From a virus, in the IMG/VR virus record IMGVR_UViG_3300018080_000104, positions 62,001 to 126,000 of that record: DNA of 64,000 nucleotides, one strand, 5' to 3'. Both the position numbers and the translations under genes were made by a program. This document shows, piece by piece, positions 8,330 through 15,452 of this stretch (position 1 is the stretch's first letter; every line of letters starts with the position of its first letter). Below the pieces are notes generated by a model. The model saw nothing but the letters and a program-made list of their open reading frames with translations. It did no database searches and had not been told where the DNA came from.

Positions 8330-10384
8330 TTAGCTGTTTGCACGTATTCGCCGTTGAAATTCTGCCAAATCAATAATGGGTATGTTCAACTCCCCGGCTT
8401 TCGCAATTTTTTTACCTCCCGGCGACCGGCCTGCTACGATAAAGCTCGTTTTGCTAGTGACAGAACTGCTAGCACGTCCGCCATTTCGGATGATCAGATC
8501 CTTGATTTCTTCTCTGTTGAATTGGTCAAACACGCCAGTCGGCACAATCGACATATCCGCAAATACGCCGGCATTGGTCCCCGCCTGAGCGGGGCTTCCC
8601 TGATCCAGTCCGGATGCAAGCAGCCTTGCAACCAGCTGTTTACCCCTCACGGAATCAATGAAGGCGCCCCATGAATCCGCCAGGGCCGTTCCTATGCCCT
8701 CCAGAGCGAGCAGAGACGCCCGCGGGGCCGCTAGGATGTCCCAGATGGTCCCAAGGCGCCGAGCGAGCGTACGCGACGCTGTAAGGCCCAGATGCCGTAC
8801 GTTGAGTCCGGCCAGCCAGTGCTCCATCGGTCTGGTTTTGGACTGCTCGATCGCTGCCAACAGCTTATCCCGCTTTTTCTCCCCCACTTTGGGGAGTGTC
8901 AAAAGCTCGTCGCTGTGTTCTGCCAGGTGATACAGATCGCTGACATCATAGAACCAATCAAACTGTATCAGGGCTTCAACCAGCGTTGGCCCCGTGCCAC
9001 GAATATCCATGCACTTGCGAGAACAGAAGTGCTCGACAGCTGCTTGGAGCTGCGCAGGGCAGCTGGTAGTGTTGGTACAACGGACCGCTACACCGCCTTC
9101 GTCCTGAACAGCGACAGCCCTGCAAACAGGGCAGGTTGTTGGAAATACGTAGGGCCTCAGCGACCGTTCGCGCCGGCTCTTCTCAACCCGCACGATATGC
9201 GGAATGATTTTGCCGGCTTTCTCGACCACGACGACATCGCCGATTCTGATATCCAGTCGCTCGATCTCGTTTTTGTTGAACAAGCTGGCACGACTAACGG
9301 TGGTTTCAGCCACTTCTACCGGCGCTAATTCGGCTACCGGTGTAAGCGCGCCGGTTTTGCCGACCTGGATTGTGATGCCTTGCACGGTTGTCTCGGCTTC
9401 GTATCGTTCCCATTTGTAGGCAACGCACCAATTCGGATGATGGCCTGTAGCCCCAAGCATCATCTGCTGGTCGCGACGATCGACTTTAACGACAATACCG
9501 TCAACAGGAATGCCGAGCGCCGGCATGGCTTCAATCATTGTCGTAATTGCTTGCTTGACTTGGTCCCAAGTTAAGTTACAAGCGCCGCTTACACATGGCA
9601 TACCGCGTACCATGAGTGTATCGAGAAAGACAGAGTGCGTCGTTGCTTGCGCGCTGAGAGGCACACAATGACCGACGCCATGCGCTACAAACCGTATCTT
9701 GCGCCGGTAGCATTCTTCCGAATTCAGTTGTCGAATAGCGCCAGCTGTACTATTTCGTGGATTAGCCGGCACTTCACGACCTTCGAGCTCTTCGTTTGCT
9801 TTGAACTCGGCAAAATCGGCATTTGTCATGTAAGCTTCGCCGCGTATTTCGAGAATCTCCGGCATTTGTACGCCGTCAATGCCTATGTTGCTGTTTAACA
9901 TCAGCGGCAATCCACGAAACGTACGAGCGTTATGCGTAATGATATCGCCGACAAGCCCGTCGCCGCGGGTTACCGCAGATACGAGTGCGCCATGTTCATA
10001 GCGAAGTCCGACGGCGCAGCCATCAATTTTGTAGTCAACAGCGTACGATATAGGAACATCGCCGAGCAAAGCGACTACCCGCTGATTAAATGCGTCCAGC
10101 TCTTCCATGGTCATGCAGTTTGCAATGGACAGCATCGGTACAGCGTGTTCATGGCGCTCAAGCCCGTCAACGACGCCGCCTCCAACACGCCGTGTCGGAC
10201 TGTTGGGGTCAGCGAGTTCTGGATTAGCGTTTTCCAGCTCTTGCAGTTCGCGAAATAACTGATCGTATTCAGTATCCGTTATGAGCGACTGATGATCGAC
10301 GTAGTATGCTTGATCGTATGCTCTAATTCTGTTTCGCAGCTCGTATATATGATCTGCTGTGCGTGGACGTGCAATTCTAGGCAT
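8330..10384 (-). CDS. ligA: NAD-dependent DNA ligase
   Basis: 684 residues, close to the usual bacterial LigA length. It seals nicks in DNA using NAD as adenylate donor and would act in phage replication and repair. The N-terminal Ia domain is followed by the adenylation domain with the nucleophile lysine in YKIDG (K119). Next come the OB fold (GDVVVVEKAGKIIPHIVRVE), a Cys4 zinc finger (CPVC...CTNTTSC, about 418-441), helix-hairpin-helix repeats, and a C-terminal BRCT domain (from about 605, with VTSKTSFIVAG). All core parts are present, so it should be active. The stop is followed by the longest gap of this region. Confidence 0.97.
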   Translation of the reverse strand: MPRIARPRTADHIYELRNRIRAYDQAYYVDHQSLITDTEYDQLFRELQELENANPELADPNSPTRRVGGGVVDGLERHEHAVPMLSIANCMTMEELDAFNQRVVALLGDVPISYAVDYKIDGCAVGLRYEHGALVSAVTRGDGLVGDIITHNARTFRGLPLMLNSNIGIDGVQMPEILEIRGEAYMTNADFAEFKANEELEGREVPANPRNSTAGAIRQLNSEECYRRKIRFVAHGVGHCVPLSAQATTHSVFLDTLMVRGMPCVSGACNLTWDQVKQAITTMIEAMPALGIPVDGIVVKVDRRDQQMMLGATGHHPNWCVAYKWERYEAETTVQGITIQVGKTGALTPVAELAPVEVAETTVSRASLFNKNEIERLDIRIGDVVVVEKAGKIIPHIVRVEKSRRERSLRPYVFPTTCPVCRAVAVQDEGGVAVRCTNTTSCPAQLQAAVEHFCSRKCMDIRGTGPTLVEALIQFDWFYDVSDLYHLAEHSDELLTLPKVGEKKRDKLLAAIEQSKTRPMEHWLAGLNVRHLGLTASRTLARRLGTIWDILAAPRASLLALEGIGTALADSWGAFIDSVRGKQLVARLLASGLDQGSPAQAGTNAGVFADMSIVPTGVFDQFNREEIKDLIIRNGGRASSSVTSKTSFIVAGRSPGGKKIAKAGELNIPIIDLAEFQRRIRANS

Positions 10385-10674
10385 TATTCTTTTCTTCGTT
10401 GTCGTGGTTGCTTGATGTTAATTTTATGCAATACTGCACGGAGTACAGCTGAGATATCGGCCATGGCGGTATACAGCCTGTCGCGCTGCACATACAAGTC
10501 AACATCCTCTTCGAATAATTCATCCGCCAGGAACGTGAACAAACCATCGCCGCAATGTCTGTCGGTTCGTTTTAGAAAAGCGGCGGCCGTTTCATTCTCT
10601 TCGGGTGGATCGATCGGAAGCAGGTCGCTGTCCGGATACGCCGCGTAAAGGTCTTGAATCGTAAACGTCGTCAT
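10384..10674 (-). CDS. Hypothetical acidic protein, 96 aa
   Basis: ATG at 10674 with GAGGATGA upstream; the stop shares a base with the LigA start. Acidic N-terminal two thirds, basic C-terminal tail (KQPRQRRKE). Unrecognised. Confidence 0.7.
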   Translation of the reverse strand: MTTFTIQDLYAAYPDSDLLPIDPPEENETAAAFLKRTDRHCGDGLFTFLADELFEEDVDLYVQRDRLYTAMADISAVLRAVLHKINIKQPRQRRKE

Positions 10675-11084
10675 TCATCCTCGCTTTCTGGCCACGGTAG
10701 GCCACCATATAGATCATCGTCATCATCACCATTATCGGTATTAGGCTTTGGCGGCTTTTTCGTCGCGTTTTTTGGCACTTTAGTGATATCGACGGTTGCA
10801 ACTTCTTTTGTGACCAGTTTCCATTGCGGGTTGATTGCCAGCCATTCGTCCCGCTGGTAATCTGCGACCAATGCCGGCTGCATGAGTGTTAGTATTAGAC
10901 GTCCACGAGTTGTGTCGTATCCCGCGGCAGCAATGAGCGAGCGCCCGTCCAAAAACGGATGGCTGATCCAGTCGCCGCGTTGTAGCCTAATATGGTCCGG
11001 CAGTGTAATTTCTGCCTCGATTACTTCTCCCGTTTCGTCACAGAATATTATTGGCTGGTGTATCAGTGCGTAGTAGAATGACAT
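10671..11084 (-). CDS. Hypothetical protein with acidic C-terminal tail
   Basis: 137 residues. The N-terminal 90 residues look like a beta-rich fold (DHIRLQRGDWISHPFLDGRS); the C-terminus is a Pro/Lys linker followed by an Asp-rich tail (DNGDDDDDLYGG) as in many DNA-mimic or protein-docking tails. Overlaps the downstream gene by 4 nt. No family recognised. Confidence 0.7.
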   Translation of the reverse strand: MSFYYALIHQPIIFCDETGEVIEAEITLPDHIRLQRGDWISHPFLDGRSLIAAAGYDTTRGRLILTLMQPALVADYQRDEWLAINPQWKLVTKEVATVDITKVPKNATKKPPKPNTDNGDDDDDLYGGLPWPESEDE

Positions 11085-11087
11085 CGA

Positions 11088-11315
11088 CTATTTTCCATTC
11101 TTGCAGAATTCCATCACAATTTGCATAAACCGCCACTGCTGTGGTCCTGGTTTCCGGAGTATCGCGTGATTTATTGCCAGCAACCAACGATCGATTTTAG
11201 TTCGTTCGTGTGGTGTCATTACTTCATAGTAATAGCTCAAAACAGCAGCTTCTCCAGATTCTTGCAGGATTGCTGCAGCTGTTTCAATGCAGGCCGGACG
11301 ACGTACTTTGGTCAT
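11088..11315 (-). CDS. Small hypothetical protein, 75 aa
   Basis: ATG 11315 has GGAGGACGAAC directly upstream, one of the best ribosome sites in this part. The product is short and helical with no recognisable motif. The 95 nt upstream contain no other credible gene. Confidence 0.75.
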   Translation of the reverse strand: MTKVRRPACIETAAAILQESGEAAVLSYYYEVMTPHERTKIDRWLLAINHAILRKPGPQQWRFMQIVMEFCKNGK

Positions 11316-11410
11316 GTTCGTCCTCCATCGATTAAAGTCGATATTGAACTGCAGCCAGTGGCGCTATTCGCGTATAAGCAAAGCATTTGCTGAATCACGA
11401 ACTGCCCACA

Positions 11411-12073
11411 TCATTGCCGATCAGGCGAGAAATCGTAGATGGTCACTCCTTCGGGTATTCCCGGATATTTGCGGCGTATTGCAGCTATAGCCCGTTCATA
11501 TGTTCCTTTCAACGATAACCTGGCCTGCCTGGCAATTTCATCTACCAATATGTTGAGATCAACCACACTGCGTTCTACGTGATGGAAGGTAATGCTGTAT
11601 CCGCTGCTTCGGTATGCATCGATAGCTGTCCATATTTCTTTATGGGCATGCCGCGACTCCGGATTCATACCGCAAGTGGCTACGACTTGGCTATCTGTTA
11701 CAATATGGATTTCCATATTGCGGCCAGCAGCGTTGACTTCCCTCTTTCGTCTGCGCCCTGGGCCGTTTTTGTCCGTATACCACGCCAACAGTTGAATATA
11801 CGGGAGCAGCTCGGCCAGCGTAATCGTACACGGGCGCATGGCACCGTCGGCTTCTTTGCGGTGTATGCTGTATCTATCAATAAGAATTCCGCTCCAGCCG
11901 GCTCCCATTTCCCAGCCCTGGCCAGAGCCGTCACCTACAATGATCGCGTCCCAGTCATTTGATCCTTTTAGATTCAAATGTCGGAGCAGCGCTTGCAATG
12001 TTGGCAATCCCGTCAGCTGTAGCTTTGTCCTGGTGCGAGCTTTCCGTCGGGCTTTTGTTGTGTTGTTTGCCAT
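11411..12073 (-). CDS. RNase H-fold protein
   Basis: 220 residues. It shows the acidic residues of the RNase HI fold in order: D in VGDGSGQG (about residue 48), E in TLAELL (about 87), D in IVTDSQVVA (about 125) and a late D in VVDLNILVDEI. RNase H enzymes cut RNA in RNA-DNA hybrids, for example replication primers, which fits a replication neighbourhood with ligase and primase. The start is ATG 12073, after GAGAA. The first 119 nt overlap the upstream gene, and the fold begins right after the overlap. Confidence 0.75.
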   Translation of the reverse strand: MANNTTKARRKARTRTKLQLTGLPTLQALLRHLNLKGSNDWDAIIVGDGSGQGWEMGAGWSGILIDRYSIHRKEADGAMRPCTITLAELLPYIQLLAWYTDKNGPGRRRKREVNAAGRNMEIHIVTDSQVVATCGMNPESRHAHKEIWTAIDAYRSSGYSITFHHVERSVVDLNILVDEIARQARLSLKGTYERAIAAIRRKYPGIPEGVTIYDFSPDRQ

Positions 12074-12371
12074 CAATTTCTCGGTTTAGTGATTGTAGCG
12101 CCTGTAGACCTTGCAGCATAGCCGCTTCTAGCTGCGCAATGAGGCCCTGTTGAAATTTGCTTGTCCGACAAACTGCCCGTGTAAGAAATACGGGGTCAGA
12201 GACCGGTCCAGCCAAAACAAAGGACGGATCGACGTTGTCACCAAGCTGTGGATGATAGATAATTATGCCTAGCATGCCTTCGACTTCAGGCGTATCGTCT
12301 ATGATTTTGGCGAAGGCAGCTTGCAATTCTTCACTGATTACTTGACTAAAGAGCTTCGGTGTTTTGTCCAT
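11955..12371 (-). CDS. Hypothetical protein, 138 aa
   Basis: Start at ATG 12371 with GAGGA 8 nt upstream. Contains a hydrophobic strand (MLGIIIYHPQLG) and a helical, Gln-rich second half, then a Ser/Lys/Thr-rich polar tail coded in the long overlap with the RNase H-fold gene. The start also overlaps the stop of the membrane protein gene upstream. Function unknown. Confidence 0.7.
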   Translation of the reverse strand: MDKTPKLFSQVISEELQAAFAKIIDDTPEVEGMLGIIIYHPQLGDNVDPSFVLAGPVSDPVFLTRAVCRTSKFQQGLIAQLEAAMLQGLQALQSLNREIDGKQHNKSPTESSHQDKATADGIANIASAAPTFESKRIK

Positions 12372-12732
12372 ATTCTGTTCCTCGGAGTAATAGCGTTGAT
12401 ACTTGCGTGAGTGCCAGCCAGTACAATATAAACCTGCCGATACCTGCAAGCGCGGGCGGAAACCACAGTAAGACTGCATACATCAACAGCAACAGCCAAA
12501 ATGCTGCATGGTAGCTCAAGCAAAATGCACAATTGATGCCAAAAGCAAACAGTGAGCCAAACCAAGCCTGCCAGCGACGACGAGGCGTCTCTTGCTCGTC
12601 GTCGATGGCAGGTGATGCCCAGACCGTAAGCCAGTCCCGCAGCTCTTCGAACAGACCGGGATGGAGCCAGGCATCCACAAGCGCGCGTGGAGCCAGCAAT
12701 AGCGCAATCAGGTCAAGGCACTCTATTGGCAT
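12346..12732 (-). CDS. Membrane protein, DUF1360-like
   Basis: 128 residues with an N-terminal hydrophobic helix (residues 5-18) and two strong membrane helices at about 58-100 and 105-120. The signature INCAFCLSYHAAFW (CxxC-x4-FW) inside the first main helix is typical of DUF1360-type phage membrane proteins, whose role is unknown. The location beside two other small membrane proteins suggests a membrane or lysis-related set, which is inference. Confidence 0.65.
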   Translation of the reverse strand: MPIECLDLIALLLAPRALVDAWLHPGLFEELRDWLTVWASPAIDDEQETPRRRWQAWFGSLFAFGINCAFCLSYHAAFWLLLLMYAVLLWFPPALAGIGRFILYWLALTQVSTLLLRGTEYGQNTEAL

Positions 12733-12747
12733 GACTCTACTACTTTG

Positions 12748-12906
12748 TTAGTCACACAGACCACGGCAGACGTGGTATATCGAAAATACGACAATGCCGG
12801 CAACGACTAGCGGGCCTAGCCGCTCTACGCCGCCTGGATGCAAGATAACAGCCAAAACGCAGACTCCGACGACGGCTGTTGCATATCCTAGAAACTGTGA
12901 AAACAT
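12748..12906 (-). CDS. Small membrane protein, 52 aa
   Basis: ATG 12906 overlaps the TGA of the upstream gene (TGATG), and AGGA lies 9 nt upstream. The protein is almost all hydrophobic: two membrane helices (residues 5-22 and 30-46) separated by a short HPGGVERLG loop. The size and topology fit a small holin or accessory membrane peptide. That role is inferred only from shape and from the neighbouring membrane genes. Confidence 0.7.
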   Translation of the reverse strand: MFSQFLGYATAVVGVCVLAVILHPGGVERLGPLVVAGIVVFSIYHVCRGLCD

Positions 12907-13109
12907 CACGGCGGTCCTAAATGCCACGGGTCGTTGATTGTTAATTGTGTGCTCGGAGGCACATTTGACGGTAATGGCAGGGGTCGTTTAAGCGTCATGG
13001 TCTTGACAGGGATCGCGTCTAAGTCTATACGTGGATTAGGTCCGCGATGTGTCGGTTTGAGACCATAACGCTCGAGAAACAGCTTTGAAGACTGGTTAAT
13101 TGTGGCCAT
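12906..13109 (-). CDS. Small hypothetical protein, 67 aa
   Basis: ATG start with GGAGGATCAAT upstream. Pro-rich and probably unstructured in the second half (RPLPLPSNVPPST). Ends in the TGATG shared with the next gene. Unknown function. Confidence 0.7.
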   Translation of the reverse strand: MATINQSSKLFLERYGLKPTHRGPNPRIDLDAIPVKTMTLKRPLPLPSNVPPSTQLTINDPWHLGPP

Positions 13110-13135
13110 GTATTGATCCTCCTGCTATCAACATA

Positions 13136-13267
13136 CTAAAACCAGCTGTAAACTAGCAAGACCAACCAGCCTAGAATTGCAGCAATTATAACGTATTTGA
13201 CGGGCGCACACCCGTCGGCAATCAGTTTACCGAAATCGTCCAATTTTTCACGATCGGATTTACGCAA
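13136..13267 (-). CDS. Small single-span membrane protein, 43 aa
   Basis: A charged N-terminus (RKSDREKLDD) is followed by one strong membrane helix (YVIIAAILGWLVLLVYSWF). An AGGAG site sits 6 nt before TTG 13267, which is the better start. ATG 13273 is in frame but only 1 nt from that site. With the TTG start this gene exactly abuts the divergent terminase start at 13268. It forms a group of small membrane proteins with the two genes downstream. Confidence 0.6.
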   Translation of the reverse strand: MRKSDREKLDDFGKLIADGCAPVKYVIIAAILGWLVLLVYSWF

Positions 13268-15166
13268 ATGCATACTCCTATTGGCGTTCCAGACGAGGTT
13301 TTGACCGCAGCATTGCGGACCATGGAAACAACATATGCCGACGGGCAGCAGCTATCACCCGCCGAGCGTGTCAGCCGTTTTGCCCAATTGATGTCGTTCG
13401 ACGTCATGCACGATTTTGTGCCGGCACTAGGCTTACTGCTGAATCTCAAGGGCAAGCCGTATACCCTTGACAACTATTTTCCGTTCGAGAGCCTATTCCG
13501 CTTCGATCTTCCGAGTAAGTTGTTGTACAAGACAGGGCGGCAAGTCAGCAAATCTACATCGATGGCGGCGCACGGCGTAATAGTATCTGCGAGCATTCCA
13601 GATTTCACGACGCTATATGTCATGCCGCTTTACGAGCAAGTTCGCCGATTCAGCACAATGTTTGTTGCGCCGTTCATCGATCAATCGCCTGCCAAACGAA
13701 TATGGCAGACCGGCGATACTGTCAACAGCGTACTACATCGTTCGTTTCATAATCGCTCCAAGATGCTGTTCAGTTTTGCGTTCCTTAGCGCAGATCGGCT
13801 TCGTGGAATTTCTGCAGATCGCATTTGCACTGACGAAGTTCAAGATATGCAACGAGACCACCTGCCGATTATTGCAGAGACATTGTCTGCAAGCAAATGG
13901 GCCATCAGCCAGTATACCGGAACTCCGAAAACGCTCGATAATACGATTCAGAAATTATGGGAGGAGAGCAGCCAAGCTGAATGGCTCGTACCATGCTTTC
14001 ATTGTACAACAAACGGCCATCATACTCTGAACATCCCGTCCATCGAATACCACGCCGAAAAAATGATTGGCCCGTGGTCCCGCGACCTCTCAGAAGCAGA
14101 ACCAGCGACTATCTGTCATAAATGCGGCGGCAAAATCTCGCCGCGTTTTGGGCGCTGGGATCATCGATACCAGAATCGTGTACGAGAATTTCCCGGTTAC
14201 CATGTTCCGCAAATCATTATGCCGCTGCATTACGCCGATCCCGAAAAATGGTCTGTGTTGTTGCAGAAACAGCAGGGCAAGGGCAACACGCCGCCTAACG
14301 TCTTTTGGAACGAGGTATTGGGCGAGAGCTACGATACAGCCGCCAAAATTGTCACGCTGACCGAGCTCAATGCCGTCTCTAATCTTGGACCATGCAGCCC
14401 GCAGAACGCCCAGGCTAAAATGGGCAACTATCAGCTTCGTGTGTTGGCCGTCGACTGGGGCGGCGGCGGAGAAAAAGGGCTGTCCTTCACCGCCATAGCG
14501 CTTTTGGGACTGCGACATAACGGGTGCATTGATGTGCTTTGGGGCAAACGGTTGTTAACTCCGCACGACCATATTCTCGAAGCCATTGAAATCAAGCAAT
14601 ACTGGGATCTTTTCAGGCCACACATGCTAGCGCACGATTATACGGGCGCCGGCAGTTTGCGAGAAACTTTCCTTATCCAAGCCGGTGTTCCTGTCGGACA
14701 CATCTTTCCCTGTGAATACGTTCGCTCTTCCAAACAAGCACCGTGCTACCATGTTGCGGCCACCGAACAGCATCCCCGCGACCATTACCGTGTAGACAAA
14801 GCCAGATCGCTGCAATTGACGTGCGGCATGATCAAAGTTGGCGCGTTACGCTTCTTCGATTCGGACTACGTCAGCCAAGAAGACCCCGGACTCATTCTCG
14901 ATTTTCTTTCGCTGGTTGAAGACAAGGTCACAACCATGGCAGCCGGCGAAGTTTATCGGATCGATTGCCAGCGCGGCAGTACCGACGATTTCGCGCAAGC
15001 CGTGAATATCGGATGCGTAGCTACATGGTACCGAAACAACGCTTGGCCGAACTTGGCAGAGATGGTAGATATCGTATTGTCGCCGTCGCAGCAACAGCTG
15101 CTACGGCCGCTTACACCAGAACAAGAAACTGCTTTGTCGCCGCCAGACGATGCGTACGAAACCTAA
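13268..15166 (+). CDS. terL: Phage terminase large subunit (GpA-like)
   Basis: 632 residues. The packaging motor cuts concatemeric DNA and pumps it into proheads using ATP. The ATPase half has a Walker A-like KTGRQVSKST (88-97) and a Walker B ending in ICTDE (D189, E190). A zinc-binding insert follows (CFHC at 243-246, CHKC at 283-286), as in GpA-type terminases. The nuclease half has the acidic residues in VLAVDWGG (D396), AHDYTG (D457) and a late DDF. It is one of only two plus-strand genes here and is divergent from the membrane gene cluster. No small subunit is evident beside it. Confidence 0.9.
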   Translation: MHTPIGVPDEVLTAALRTMETTYADGQQLSPAERVSRFAQLMSFDVMHDFVPALGLLLNLKGKPYTLDNYFPFESLFRFDLPSKLLYKTGRQVSKSTSMAAHGVIVSASIPDFTTLYVMPLYEQVRRFSTMFVAPFIDQSPAKRIWQTGDTVNSVLHRSFHNRSKMLFSFAFLSADRLRGISADRICTDEVQDMQRDHLPIIAETLSASKWAISQYTGTPKTLDNTIQKLWEESSQAEWLVPCFHCTTNGHHTLNIPSIEYHAEKMIGPWSRDLSEAEPATICHKCGGKISPRFGRWDHRYQNRVREFPGYHVPQIIMPLHYADPEKWSVLLQKQQGKGNTPPNVFWNEVLGESYDTAAKIVTLTELNAVSNLGPCSPQNAQAKMGNYQLRVLAVDWGGGGEKGLSFTAIALLGLRHNGCIDVLWGKRLLTPHDHILEAIEIKQYWDLFRPHMLAHDYTGAGSLRETFLIQAGVPVGHIFPCEYVRSSKQAPCYHVAATEQHPRDHYRVDKARSLQLTCGMIKVGALRFFDSDYVSQEDPGLILDFLSLVEDKVTTMAAGEVYRIDCQRGSTDDFAQAVNIGCVATWYRNNAWPNLAEMVDIVLSPSQQQLLRPLTPEQETALSPPDDAYET

Positions 15167-15444
15167 CTGTCTTCGTCGTAATTTAGCGTATCGCGAGCAT
15201 GTTTGGGCAGCGACTGATAGATGTACCACAGCTTTTCGCAGATATCGTGGATATGCGTCGCTTGTTCTTGTGTCACATTATTTGCTGTCTCGTGTTTTGC
15301 AATCTGCTGCAGCTCTATGATTTCTGGTTTGCTTTTGAATATAAAAGCATGATGTGCTTCAGACACAAACTGCAGCAACGCTTCGAATTCGCACAACTGC
15401 GACATTGCAACGCCGCACAGATCGGCCATATGCATTGCATTCAT
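15163..15444 (-). CDS. Small hypothetical protein, 93 aa
   Basis: Start at ATG 15444 because TTAGGTG lies 6 nt upstream; a longer frame to 15492 would overlap the primase gene. Predicted all-helical with several His residues. Ends convergently, overlapping the terminase stop by 4 nt. Function unknown. Confidence 0.7.
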   Translation of the reverse strand: MNAMHMADLCGVAMSQLCEFEALLQFVSEAHHAFIFKSKPEIIELQQIAKHETANNVTQEQATHIHDICEKLWYIYQSLPKHARDTLNYDEDS

Positions 15445-15452
15445 AGTTGCAC

